Source: Zanthoxylum bungeanum
Taxonomy: Eukaryota > Streptophyta > Magnoliopsida > Sapindales > Rutaceae
DNA length: 64,000 nucleotides
NCBI GenBank assembly: GCA_019454045.1
Contig: SKCR01021145.1
Location: 62,001-126,000, forward strand
Direction: 5' to 3'
A program made the position numbers and the translations under genes. How positions within the stretch are numbered: the first letter of the stretch is position 1; the number at the start of each line of letters is the position of its first letter. Below are positions 46,836 through 58,221 of this stretch, one piece after another. The notes under the pieces were generated by a model. It saw only the letters and a program-made list of their open reading frames with translations. It was not told where the DNA came from and made no database searches.

Positions 46836-48990
46836 TGATGAGTGGTAAATCTATCACTATTTCCCACTCATTTAACCAAATATATTGTATAGTTTCTTGA
46901 GTTTTGTGAATATATTGATGTGTTTTGTGTTATTTTGTAGATAAATAAAGTTTCAGGACATTCAGGAGGTGATTTGGGGCGAAACAGGAAAAAGTGGCAA
47001 AAAGGGCATTTCGGTCATTTTGGGCGTCGCGACGCCTAAAGTGCACCAGATCTGCTAACGTGTGTCGGGTCAACGGTCAGAATTTGAGAAGTTTGACTTT
47101 GCTAACGGGCGCCTTGCCACGTGTCACCATCACAGCCGATATGCTAATGTGCGTCGTGCCAGGTATCATCATCATACGGTGCTGACAATCACCATTGCCA
47201 CGTGTGCCACGTGTCATCCTACGTGTTGCCACGTCATCCGATCAACGAGTCAACTTTTCCACGCATCTTGCCATGTCATCATCCACGTCATCCGGTCAAG
47301 CGAGTCAACATGCCACGTCATCATAAACCAATCACAGCGTGACACGTGTCACCACGTGTCGCAATCTTATGGTGCCGACAATTGCTTTCGCCACGTCATC
47401 ACCACGTCAGTATAATAATTGAGCTCTCAGCCGCCTTGCCACGTGTCGCTTTATCTTCTTATCAGAGTCACCACGTGTCAAGCTCTCATTGTGCCACGCA
47501 TCACTGTTCCAGCGTCGCGGCGCCAAAGCCTTTGGCGTCGCGACGCCAGAAGCCTACCCGCGCCTATAAATTGAGCTCGAGATTTCAGTTTTTGTTGTAC
47601 CATTCTCTCTCATTTCTTTGATGTAAATAGGGAGTTTTTCTCTCTCTAAGTTTCTTTTAATTTAGTTTTGTAATTTTTAATTACGTTTTGTAATAATAGT
47701 AATTTACTTTCTTTATTTTAAAGTTTTTACTATTCAATCATGAGGAGGTAACTTCTCTATGCTAGGGTGAAAGGTAATTCTTTTACTATTTCTATTTAGA
47801 TTAATCTCCCTTAAAAATAATATATTTACTATATAAAATTTGACTTAAAAAGGGATACTGCTATATTGGTCGGTTGGTAAATCAATTTAACTTGGTTAAA
47901 CCTGACTAAGAAAGGATACCGCCAGATTGGTCGGTTGGTAATAAAATTCTTTTTCCGCCTTTATGGCTGGTTTATTTTGGTTCCGCCTTTATGGCTGGTT
48001 TACTTTGGTTCCGCCTTTATGGCTGGTTGGACTTAAATTGACTTAATCAGGTTACCGCCTATATGGCTGGTTGGTAATAATCCCAAGTTTATATATTATT
48101 TTACTGGGAGATATCTAAATAAGTAGTAGTAGAAATAATTCTTTTTACCTTAGCATTTTATTTTATTTTACTTTTAAGCTTTTACTTTACTGCAATTACT
48201 TTTCAGCACTGTTACTTTATGGCTTTTACTTTTAAGTTTTTACTAGCCCTAGTTATGTGTCATAACTAATTTAGTTATCTAGGGTTATGATGAAATCCAA
48301 TATCACCGGTTTATAAGGGTTAGATTATAATTTGGGTAATATAAAGATTTATTTATTGATTCTTAATCTTAATGTCTTTTTATTAATTGGCCACTAATAA
48401 AATTGATAAGGTAAACTTAAAATGAACTAGACATAGGGATTTTAGGTTTAAAACCTTAGACTCAATAGCCCACGATCTTCCTTGAGGATAGATAACCCTT
48501 TAATAAATTTCCTTACAGGATAGGAATATACATGTCGGGCTGTTGCAGCCATAATTGGAACTTAATCTTAATGAATCCAGGTAATTTGGTTGACATAGAC
48601 ATATGGTTCAATTAGATTATACTGGATATTTGTAGTTGACCATCGGAAGAGGCTTTTACATAATTTAGTGTTCCAGGTTAATAAATCAATATTTTACCCA
48701 ACTATAAGATAACCACTTCATCTTTAAATAATATTGGAATAAATCACAACCCTAGATAGTTTTTAATATTGAATTTTCTTAAAATCTACTTTCGAACAAT
48801 TTTATTTACTTGTTTTTAAATTTAGAATTGTCACCATTTCAAATCAATCAAACAACCTGTTAGATACTAGTAATCATTTTACCTCATAAAAATTAATAAA
48901 TAAGGTTTTAAGTCCTCGTGGGATCGATACTTTTTATACTACTTGAACGATACGTGCGCTTGCGTTATACGCGTGTGTTTACGCCGGTCA
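46836..48990 (+). repeat. Athila 3' LTR
   Basis: 2155 bp, TGATGAGTGG...CGCCGGTCA, with the full-length structure. It holds the ACGT array, the palindrome at 47512-47548 (one arm mismatch), TATA at 47565, and the segment missing from the 5' LTR (48605-48897). Confidence 0.95.
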
Positions 48991-48995
48991 GCCAT

Positions 48996-49983
48996 GTGCT
49001 AATGTTGGAAGTACAAATTATTTTGTATTCATTTAGGGTTTCATAACTTGTAAAACACTAACCAAAAAACTCCATTAAAAGAAAGAAAAAGAAGCTTGAG
49101 ACAAAGAAAAGAAAAACAAAGAAAAAGCTTGGATTTAAGTAAGTATTTCCAATCTTCCATTAGAGAGAAAAATGTTCCTCTTGTTCTGGGCTCCATCTTG
49201 TGATGTTCTTATGTTTTTCTATTCTTTATTCTTTGTATTTTTGGAGGATGGAAGTTTTGGAATGGGTTGAGCATGTATAAAAGATCATAGAATGCTTCTA
49301 ATTTGTTAACAAGCATTTTTTTGATGGTTTTGGAAACTTGTTGCTAATCTAGAGTTATTGGCCCACTCTTAAATGACCTATATTTGTTCTATAGTTGTTT
49401 CATTGTGGTGAGGCTTGATTGTAATGGAAGAAACATGATTGAAATATTGGATTTAACAAATTTGGTCTAATTTGTCCAATTTGAAGAAATTGAAAAATTA
49501 GGGTTTGATACCACTTCCAAATTTGGGGATTTTAATTTATGTTGTGTATTTGGATGTGTGTATGATACATACAAAATATTATGTTGATTGGATTTCATTT
49601 GGATGTATTTTGAACATTGAAAATACAAAATGCACACTTTGGACATATATAGGGGCTCACGGCAATTTGGGCAAAATTTGGGGTTCATGTTGCAATTTGA
49701 TTTTTGATGTGTATGACATGTTAAAATCATCTTAGAAATGATTTAGAATCATCCAAAATCGTTTTGAACAATTTCGGATTAAAATAAACAAAATGCTTGG
49801 TTTATGGGGAATTCGGTAAATTCACATAAATTTGATTTAATGTGTTTTATTTCATAATTTAATTATTGGGTAATTCAATAAATAAGTTTATTTAATTAAT
49901 TCGAGAAAAATTTTTGAAATCAGAAAATTTTGATTTTCCACTGTTCCGTTGCGTTACCGGATTTCCGCTATAAAGCCCTTTCA
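48996..49983 (+). repeat. Copia-2 3' LTR, right part
   Basis: Continuation of 35252-36674 after the Athila insertion; aligns with 29550-30535 of the 5' LTR and ends GCCCTTTCA. TNP2 coding sequence (minus strand) begins at the following bases. Confidence 0.93.
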
Positions 49984-50165
49984 AGAACTTCATCTAACTG
50001 TTTCCTTTTCCTATTCAAATAATTTGTACATGGACACCGAACTCGACCTTCTGCATCAATATGTTGCTTTGTCAATTCCATGAACTCATACACTCCATTA
50101 CGGTATTCAACACTCAATCTATCCACCGAGCTCATCCAATTTCTATCCATTTCAGCCAAATACCT
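49984..50165 (-). pseudogene. CACTA transposase TNP2, N-terminal exon (transposase-associated domain)
   Basis: On the minus strand, ATG at 50150 opens MDRNWMSSVDRLSVEYRNGV, then FMELTKQHIDAEGRVRCPCT, the pattern of the plant transposase-associated domain (PF13963). This precedes Transposase_21 in TNP2 proteins. An acceptor-like GATTTAG at about 50165 lies 15 bases upstream of the ATG. The exon is cut at 49984 by Copia-2 and its continuation lies at 27426. This exon places the transposase start and confirms that the Copia-2 insertion separated it from the core. Confidence 0.9.
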
Positions 50166-50570
50166 AAATCTAAAAATATAATTATTAAACATCATATTAC
50201 ACTTATCAACATTACCAATTCATTAATTATTTATTTAAGCATATACATATATATTTAGTTGATTAATTAATTAGTTTATAGAATAAAATATATTTAGTTA
50301 ATCAACTAATCTACATATATGAATCATAAACCACTAACACAAAGTATATAATAAACATAATCATAAAAAATGAAAACCATAATTTTTTACAAGGATTAAA
50401 CTAAATACTTAAGTGAGATATATAATTATTCTTTGCAAATATAAAGAAAAATAATAAAGATATATGAAAGAAGATTTACCTTATGGAAAACTAATTACAA
50501 TTTTATTTAAAATTTGTAGGAGAGTTGTGAGGTTGCAGATGAGAGAGTCTCAGATTGCATAGGATGAGAT
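50166..50570 (-). other. TNP2 5' intron and untranslated exon
   Basis: On the minus strand a pyrimidine-rich leader exon (50570-50480) ends CCATAAG at the donor GTAAATC (50479). An AT-rich intron leads to the acceptor before the TNP2 ATG. The leader resembles the DNA just inside the CACTA terminus at 56065-56110 (shared TCTCATCCT), consistent with one transcript start region split by the Athila derivative. Confidence 0.5.
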
Positions 50571-51233
50571 TAACACCTCCAAACTTAATATTTTGTTAGT
50601 CCCGAGCAAAAGATAAAATAAAAACTAATTTCAAATAAATAAATAAAAATAATTAAATTAACCAGACCACTTTCGTATGGATCACGATTGCATTTAGCAT
50701 ATGCAACAAGCCTTTAAACCCCTAGGCGGCCCTAGTGGACGAGTTATAGTCTCGTGAGGGCTTACATCGACGATACCCACAAACGTCATTTACACACAGT
50801 CATGAAAAAAAATAAAAAATAACAAAAGATAGTCCCGATAGTTGCACATAAAATTTTCCTCAAAGAAATTGTATAAATGAAATTAGAGAACCTTCAAAGT
50901 ATGCAATTCAGCTCAGATCCAAGTTCTTGAGTAAATCATCTAAGCTAGACTCACAGTGTGTGTTTGTAAAGGTTCATTCACAGCTTGATTCCTAAGTAAG
51001 CCAACTCAATGATTTCGTTTAGAAATTAGAATCGATGGGTCAAACCAACCTAGATATCTCAATTATACTCTGTAATTGCTTTATTTTGTGCTCAGTATGA
51101 TATGATTTTTCTTTTCTTTTCTTGTCTCTTTTTACTTCTCGTTTTGCATTTTTTTTCAACTCACCTACCCTTTAAGGTAGCATTTCTCCTCATGGTGGTC
51201 CTAGTACTCGCCCATGGGTAGCTTCACGCTTAT

Positions 51234-52831
51234 TAGGGGTGGAAAAACGAATCAACGAATCGAATTCGTGACGAATTCTAAACGAATCGAATCGTAATGC
51301 ACTAAATTCGAATTCGATTCGTTTATTAAACGAATCCTGATATTAGGATTCGGATTCGATTCGTTTAATAAACGAATATTCATATTCGATTCGTTTATTC
51401 GTTTATATAAATCAAACGAATCGAATCAAATTTATTATTCGTTTACTATTCGCATCTGATTCGTTTACTATTCGAATCTGATTCGTTTATTATTTCTCAT
51501 CTGATTCGTTTACTATTCATATCCGATTCGTTTAAATCAAATTAAACGAATCGAATTTTGTATTCGTTTAATAATCGAATATTCGTATTCGAATCATTAA
51601 ATCAAAATAAAATACAAAATCTAAGCATCCATTCCATACCATATTCAATAACATATTCGTTGTTATAATCTTAAAATCCTTACCACAAGTTCCAAATTTC
51701 AAATTACAAATCAGTTATATAATAATACTTAAAATATTTGGTGTTCCATCAAGTTACAAATCAGACACATTTCTTCAGCAAGTGAACATCCCCATCAAGT
51801 ATCTGGTGTTCCATGTGGCTACCACCATCAGTAAATCTTCCAGGTGTTGAATCACCTAAATTTAGTTGGGAAATATCTGTTGTTGCATTTTGATTGTCGT
51901 CTTCATCTTTATGATTCAACGCCATATCATCTACAATTTCTTCCTTGTTATAACCATCAGAAGATTCAAGATCTAAATCGCCAATACCTCTCATTAACCA
52001 TTCCAATCTTTCTTCCGCAAAAATGCTATATTAAAAGAGTAAAATAGCAGGGTCAGTACTGCAAACAGAAATAGCGCTTTTGGCCTTAAATCCTTAAGAT
52101 ATTTGACTGAGTACTATATCTAATTTCATCAAACATTGCAATTTGGAGATTTAAGAAATTCCACCGTTGGAATGACAGGATCCAAAATCTGAAGAATCTT
52201 ATTTCTTCATAGCTAAACAACAAATTATTCCCACAAAAAAATATATGCACTATGCGCAAGAGTAATTGCATTACATGAAGAATCTTACCAGTATAATGAT
52301 GAGTTGATAACCCTCGTGAAGGTTGAAGAACTGAAGTGTGTGTGATTCCTGAAGCGCAGCGATTGATTTCAGATTTGAGAGAGTTTTAGGTTTGTAATTA
52401 GTTTGCTCAATTGATTGAGAGATGCGGCTGGGAAGTGGTTTGCTCAATTGATTGAGAGAGGCGACTGGGAAGTGGGAAATGTTTTATGAAGTCTAGGTTA
52501 GGTTTAGTTTTTTAGGTTAAACATAGATAATTACTAAAATATCCTTTGTGTTAAAGCATATTCGAAAAATTTAAGGGTAAATTTGTAATAAAATTAAATG
52601 GGTATTAAACGAATTCGATTCAGATTCGATTCGTTTATGATTCGTTTAATAAACGAATCATAAACGAATAAACGAATTGATGAACTCAAATTCGGATTTG
52701 ATTCGTTTAATAAACGAATCGAATCGAATTGACCCATTTATTAAACGAATCAATTTTTCCAAACCCGTATTCGCTTTAAAGCGAATCGAATCGAACGAAT
52801 AAACGAATCCTGACCCAAATTGCCACCCCTA
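51234..52831. mobile_element. hAT-like element with ATTCGTTTA repeat-rich ends
   Basis: Terminal inverted repeats TAGGGGTGG / CCACCCCTA flanked by the perfect 8-bp duplication ACGCTTAT (51226-51233 and 52832-52839). About 350 bp at the left end and 240 bp at the right are crowded with AAACGAATCGAATTCG-type words in both orientations. The middle (51600-52600) has one modest minus-strand frame (52006-51761, acidic, no recognised domain) and a leader-like tract but no hAT dimerisation or DDE region. Best read as an internally deleted, non-autonomous hAT member. Confidence 0.93.
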
Positions 52832-52839
52832 ACGCTTAT

Positions 52840-53499
52840 CGGTTATAGGTGGTTTATTTTCTTTCTTTAGAGACATTTTTCTTTTTAGTTATACCATACT
52901 TCATAACACTAGCAAATCAAGATAGATATCTAAGCAAACGGTCATTCATCGACATGCAATTTCTTCAACTAGTCACCATATCAACTACTTAAGTTTTCAC
53001 TGCTAAAAACCTGTTTTTTTTTAGTGCTTACGAGTCTAACATAGATCAACTATTCAAGGCATCAGATAAAAGTAAATTAGGCACTTATTGTTTCTAAAAT
53101 TTCACCCATAAACAAACAAAATTCATCATAAGATTTATGTTTTACTATCAAAGAATAAAACAATTTTTTTTTTGAAAAAGTTAATTAACAAGTAAACAAC
53201 ATGCACACACCCTCAAACTTAAAACTTGCATTATCCTCAATGTAAGATAAAAATTTAAAGAACAAGAGTGAGGAACAACACTACCGTGCATGGAGTTGAT
53301 CAGGCTCTTGCTGGTTAGAATTTGGTTGCGCGGGTGTTGTGTGTCTCGTGCTACCTGCATAAATAACATGCAATTTAATAAATAGCACACAATAAAATAA
53401 AAATTAAAAATAAAGAAAGTAATAATAAAAAAATGCAAGGGTTACCTCCCCGCTAGCGTTAAGTTTAACGTCTTCAGTCAGACGCAACCACCCAAATGG
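52840..53499 (-). other. 3' region of the Athila derivative
   Basis: AT-rich non-coding DNA with the post-pol landmark near 53440-53480 (minus strand) and no other recognised feature. Intron-like signals (TTATGCAG at about 53350) are present but unsupported. Confidence 0.5.
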
Positions 53500-54633
53500 T
53501 TATGGTGGCTTAAACGTAGTGAACCGGATAATCTCATCTGCTTTGTTCTTTGGTATCCACCGGTTCTTATGACATGAAAAAGACAGTTTAGCAGGCCGTG
53601 GTGATTTATCCATAGATGGTCCTCCAGAATATGTAAATTGTCCCCCAATTGGAAATGTTGGACTGCACATTCGGCAAAATTGGCTCGGCTTCCTTTTTAA
53701 CCTTCCAGGAATCATTTCCAAGTGAGAACTGGCCTTTCTTTTCCTCTTTTTACGGTGCTTTGGGAGTGATTTCAGGTTTAGCTGCAGAGAATCTTCCTTT
53801 ATGCATGGTTGTATTATGCTCATAGGTCGCTGAAATGATTCACCCTGCGTGTTTACAACTCTTTTTTCTACTGTATTTATCATGTGACATTCTGCATCAC
53901 CTTGAGGGTTCGGCATGGCTCTGAAAACACTGAAGGTGACTTCTTCATTTTGACCTCTCATTATCAATTCACCTTTGTTTTCTTCTTCTGGTACTGTTTC
54001 CTCCTGAAATACCACTTCATCTTCTTTACTGCCTAAGTCCTGAGAGGTGTCTTTAAACTCTTTTCCGCTCCTACAGGTTATGATTTGACATTGCTTATTG
54101 GGGTTGACTTCAATATCACTCGGAAACACCCATGTTTGTTGATTGACCATGGAAGAAACAAGCAACCCAATTTGCGCTTCTACAGATTTCATATTTGCCT
54201 CTATATTGCCCATTCGTGTTTCGATGTTATCCAGCCTTGACTCATTCTTCTCAAACCTCTCTGAAGTTGTAGCTACAAAAGTGCTCATGAGGTCTTCTAA
54301 TGAAGGTTTCTGCTCAGCTTTTGGATAATTGAAGCCATGAGGAGGTTGTAAAACGTTCTCCATATCAGCATATGAAAAATTCGGATGATAATAATTAGGC
54401 ATAGGACTGCCTCTACAGTTGTTGAAGTTCCAATTGTTCACATATTGTATTTGTTCAAATCTTGCTCCTTTGTTGGGTAAAACCATTCCATTAGTAGAAG
54501 CTGCTTCAATAGATGATTGACCCATTTGATTTGTCAATACTGCTAGATGAGTCGTGAGGGACGAAAAAAATATAAAACCAAACAAATAAAATAAAAATAA
54601 AATAAAAAAATAAGAAATAAGAAATAAAAACAA
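53500..54633 (-). pseudogene. Fused gag/protease-linker ORF of the Athila derivative
   Basis: A 377-codon open frame. The first 25 or so codons are AT-rich leader without meaning. It then holds the late gag block (RFEQIQYVNNWNFNNCRGS, NIETRMGNIEANMKSVEAQI coiled coil, NPNKQCQIITCRSGKEF). It jumps straight to the pol linker (EEVTFSVFRAMPNPQGDAEC; LQLNLKSLPKHRKK). The gag N-terminal half, the protease active site and all of pol are absent compared with the Athila element at 38702-43908. The open frame across the junctions is notable, but a product is not demonstrated. It could be a non-autonomous element's residual gag or just a chance open remnant. Confidence 0.7.
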
Positions 54634-54736
54634 AAATAAAACTTAAGACAAAAATAAAGAAAATAAAATAAAAATAAAAATCTAAATTAAAGCTAAGATT
54701 ACTTGGTAGTAGTATTAATGTGAATTAAACAAATAA

Positions 54737-54754
54737 TCCCCGGCAACGGCGCCA
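54737..54754 (-). promoter_or_regulatory. Primer-binding site of the Athila derivative
   Basis: Minus strand TGGCGCCGTTGCCGGGGA, six bases inside the LTR; matches the Athila primer site with one difference. Confidence 0.85.
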
Positions 54755-54760
54755 AAAACT

Positions 54761-56064
54761 TGTTGTGATATTTTTATATCATACCGCAAGTGTACGGTGT
54801 CAAGTTTTAGTATAAATGAGTTTAGAGTGTCGAACCCACAGGGATTGCGTTAACTCGCACTAAGTACTACAATTGATAATCCTAACTTTATTTAGACGAT
54901 AATTAATAAAGATTTATTTAAATAAATAAAATAATAAAATAGGAGGAACTAATACGATAGAGATTCTGGATCCTGATTTCACCTAGTTGTCACCTATGTA
55001 TTTGTCATGCCAATTAATCTTTATTCAGTTATATTGTTTATAAGTCAAGATTCTGAAAATATCAACTCCCTCTCTCGAGTGCCAAGTGAAAATATCATCA
55101 ACTATAGACTTCGATATCTCTATAAAAATCCAATAGTTAACAACTCATTACGATTTGTGATTCTATATTACGACTTCAAAGGATTACGGATTCTCTCGAA
55201 CTCTATAAAATCCTAGGTTATATTCTCTAGATCTATTCAAAATCCCCTCTCTCGGGTGATAGATTCTAAACATTCATCATCTCAAATTGTGGCCAACAAT
55301 CAAGAAGCATTAAACTCAAAAGAATATAAATAATCAATAAAACTTCATAACAATATTGATAAACAAAATACAAGGTTCAAGCATCGATTACATCATTCTC
55401 CAGAATTAAGGAGTTAGTTCATGATTAAAGATAAAATCAATGATAAACAATTCATGAATCTAATGGAAATAATTAGAGTTCTAAGAAAGAAACAAGAAGA
55501 TAAAACCCGAATTGAATCTCTTCCTCCTCGGATGTCACTGCATTTGTCTCCTCTTGTCGCTCTTCAATCCTCTCCTTGGATCTCTAAAAATATTTATTTC
55601 TGTGTTTTGTGCTCTGTATTAACCTCCCTTTGAGTATTGGACGAACTGTTCTATTTATAATAAAGGCTATGAGTCATTAAACATCTAAAAAAACCTAAAA
55701 TCCTGTTTCTGGTCCGCGGGTGACGCTGCGGTGCCGAACAGTGGGCGCTGCAGCGCCCAACTCTCGGGAAAATGTATGTAAATGACTAGATCTCGTCGAG
55801 TAGATGCAAAATCAATATAACTTTCTAAATCAAAAGTTATAGCCTTTTTAATTTCAGTGCGCAGCTGATGCAGGTTTTTGCTGCTTTTTGAGTCTGATAC
55901 TCCTGATAGGTCCCGAAATACACATATTTGCTCAATTCTTGATGTTATAATGCTTCCTACAAATAAGACATAAAATAAACTATAAAATACATTAAATGGC
56001 TCGAACCATAACAAAATAATAGGCTAAAGATGCTAGAATAAGTGGGTATAAACCACACTTATCA
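54761..56064 (-). repeat. 5' LTR of the Athila derivative
   Basis: 1304 bp with TG...CA ends (minus strand TGATAAGTGTGG to TCACAACA), adjacent to the primer site on its inner side. The first bases (TGATAAGTG) resemble the Athila LTR start TGATGAGTG, but the bodies differ, so it is a separate subfamily. No second copy is in the window. Confidence 0.85.
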
Positions 56065-56125
56065 AAGAGGATGAGAGAAAAAGCAGAGGGGGAGAAGGGT
56101 TGGTAGCATTCTGCATTTTAATCTA

Positions 56126-56531
56126 TTTTTAGCGTCGAATCCCTTATTTCGACGCTAAATGTCTGATTTTTAGCGTCTAAATTAAATTTAGACGCTAAAG
56201 ATTAACGGATTGTCGATGGTATCATCATAAACCTTTGGCGACGCAACTTAGTCGGCGCTAAATGTCAATTTTTTGGCTTCGAATATATTTTTCGACGCTA
56301 AAAGTATTTTATTTAGCGTCGCAATTTATGTCGAAGCCAAAGATTATGGGAATAGTTGAAAAACTTTAGCGTCGAAAATTGTTCGACGCAACAAGTTGCA
56401 CTTTTAGCGTCGAAAATCGTATTCGACGTTAAAAGTAGACAATTTGGCGTCGAACATGATGCTCGTCGCTAAAATCTTGACATTTGGCGTCGAAATTAAA
56501 TTCGACGTTAAAAGTTCATTTTCTTGTAGTG
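56126..56531 (-). repeat. CACTA right terminus: TIR plus palindromic subterminal array
   Basis: Nine or so units pairing TTTAGCGTCGAA with TTCGACGCTAAA, ending in the minus-strand terminus CACTACAAGAAAATGAAC at 56531. The next three bases TAG (56532-56534) are the expected 3-bp target duplication. The units match the array at 9187-9490. Confidence 0.92.
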
Positions 56532-57276
56532 TAGCCGAGATACCCGAAGTGATTTTTTACTCACACGAGTTTTCTACTTCGTCACCAAAATAACTTATAT
56601 TGATTTTGTGTGGTTGATATTTATTTTATACATTATTATTTATTGCCTGAATATTTTGTTTTGATATATAATTGTGTAGACATAAAGTTGGGTGGTTGTT
56701 AATTTGATTAACCCATAGACACATTAATTAGGACTTGTCTTAGTTAACTGTGATGAATTCCGCATAGGATCGGAACCTTAGATAATTACCAACTTTCATG
56801 TTTAATGTAATTTGGTTTGGTTTGGTTTGATTTTAGACCAGACAACAGAAACCAGGGAAAGAAATCAAGAATTGTTTAGCACACAGTATTGCTCGAAATC
56901 TTGTAAAAGCCTTGGCAGTTATAGGATAAAAGGAATAATATAGATAATTAGATATGCACATGTGCTAAAATAAAACAAATAATAAATTTTGGTGAATCAA
57001 GCTTAAATAAATACAAACCATAAGGAAATTAACTAAAACAGGAATTTCAGTACAGGTCATTAAAAACGCATGGGCGTGCCTTTTATTTTTCGTTCATATA
57101 TCTAGAGAAATAATCAAAATTATCTTATATATTAGTTTGGCCATCAATATTCAATAGCTGCTTGTTATGTACTAATTTTTTTATATGATTACTTAATATC
57201 TATACATTCTGAGTGTATTTGTTGATGATTTTATGTTAAACGGATAATTTACATTCACAAATTATATCAAATATTA

Positions 57277-57392
57277 TTCAGGAAGTGCGTTTTTTGTAAG
57301 AGTCTGAGACAATCGAGAATTTTACATATTCTGCTTAAGTGCGGAAGGGATAGATTAACAGCGGGATTTCCAATGATTCCAAAAAAAAAAAA
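57277..57392 (+). mobile_element. 5'-truncated SINE copy
   Basis: GGAAGTGCGTTTTTTGTAAG through GGGATTTCCAATGATTCC plus a poly(A) tail. It aligns with the 3' two thirds of the repeat at 58026-58208. The tRNA-like head is missing. Confidence 0.7.
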
Positions 57393-58017
57393 CCAAAATT
57401 ATATATGAGTATTGATATATGTACTGCATGAGTATAAAATGAATATATAATTTTAATTTTAAACCAATCATTAGATATTATAAATATAAAAAAAAAATTA
57501 TTTAATTAAATTAAAATTTTAATTTCTAATCATAATGTAATTATTATTATTCAGTATTGAAGAAGTACTTATTCGATACATTTATCATTATTATTTATAT
57601 ATATATAGAAAATTCTCGGACATTCGCACAAAAATAATTTGGTTCGGAAGCACAATAAACTAACCATATTTTATGATTTTTTTTCCAAACACTTTGGACT
57701 AGACTTCTACAACTTCATTGCATATAAAATCTATTTAACTATGCATTATTTTCTATAACGAGTTTCTAATATAAGGTACCGTTTTGATAACACAACTTTT
57801 ACCAAGGACTGAAAATCGACGAGCATAATCTATTTACAAAAGGACATGAGTTCTTTAAACTGATTAATCTATCAAATTGCCAAATTTGATATCAATTGTT
57901 ACATTCATACAAGTTGTGTTGACGATATACGACCATGTAATTGTTTCCAAACCAAGATACGTAGAATGTTTCTTTCTGAATAAAAAAAATATAAGAAAAA
58001 GAGAAATAATATGTATG

Positions 58018-58221
58018 CCAATAGTCCCTAACGGGCGTAACTTGGTGGTGTGAGGTTCATGATCTTACATGGAGGTTATGTGTTCGAATACAGAGAGTGC
58101 GTTTCTTGTAAGAGTGTGGGACAGTCAGGGGTTTTACCTGCTCCGTTTAAACCCGAAAGTGATAATTTGACGACAAGATTTCCAACGATTCCAAAAAAAA
58201 AAAAAAAATGATTCCAATAGT
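58018..58221 (+). mobile_element. tRNA-derived SINE
   Basis: Body 58026-58208: an A-box-like TAACTTGGTGGTGTGAGG, a B-box-like GTGTTCGAATAC, a family-specific 3' part and a terminal poly(A) of 16. Flanks CCAATAGT (58018-58025 and 58214-58221) are a likely target duplication. SINEs use the internal Pol III promoter and move with LINE machinery. Confidence 0.75.

Larger units (their letters stand above)
36675..48990 (+). mobile_element. Athila-type Ty3-gypsy retrotransposon, complete, with captured gene
   Basis: LTRs 36675-38569 and 46836-48990, both TGATGAGTGG...GGTCA. A perfect target duplication GCCAT (36670-36674 and 48991-48995) lies inside the Copia-2 3' LTR. Internal order: Asp-tRNA-like primer site, gag, protease, RT, RNase H, integrase, then an extra region with an unrecognised ORF and a LOG-like copy, and a polypurine tract TTAGGTTTGGGGG (46822-46834). 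Gag and pol blocks match the Athila lineage. All reading frames are interrupted, so movement would need help in trans. Confidence 0.94.
27427..49983 (+). mobile_element. Copia-2: complete Ty1-copia element with nested insertions
   Basis: 5' LTR 27427-30535, Met-tRNA primer site, gag-pol remnant 31297-35235, and 3' LTR 35252-49983, which is itself split by an Athila element. Flanks TGAAC (27422-27426) and AGAAC (49984-49988) are a 5-bp duplication with one change. TNP2 sequence continues on both sides. With insertions removed the element is about 9.5 kb with LTRs of about 2.4 kb. The LTRs look highly similar by eye although the coding region has many stops. Confidence 0.93.
50571..56064 (-). 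mobile_element. Deletion-derived Athila relative, 5' LTR kept, 3' LTR lost
   Basis: On the minus strand: 5' LTR (56064-54761, TGATAAGTGTGG...TCACAACA), primer site TGGCGCCGTTGCCGGGGA, a fused gag/protease-linker ORF, the family's post-pol landmark AACGCTAGCGGGGAGG (about 53450), and a 3' region (50571-51230) homologous to the DNA before the Athila 3' LTR at 46600-46835, including AATATTAAGTTTGGAGGTG. No RT, RNase H or integrase remains, and no 3' LTR follows the polypurine tract. A hAT-like element is inserted at 51234-52831. Confidence 0.8.
9187..56531 (-). mobile_element. Ancestral CACTA (En/Spm) transposon, split by later insertions
   Basis: The right terminus reads CACTACAAGAAAATG on the minus strand, ending at 56531, followed outside by TAG. 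Inside it lie nine or so palindromic GCGTCGA units, then TNP2 exons in minus-strand order: 50195, 27426-26231, 11944-9723. A matching palindromic array at 9187-9490 is taken as the left limit, but the left TIR was not found and the true end could lie further left. The 47-kb span is mostly later insertions: Gypsy-1, Copia-2 with its own nests, and an Athila derivative. Removing them leaves a few kb of CACTA sequence. Confidence 0.65.

Noticed and set aside
51761..52006. Acidic 81-codon minus-strand frame inside the hAT-like element as a transposase piece
   Set aside because: No hAT or BED domain pattern; too short and compositionally simple.
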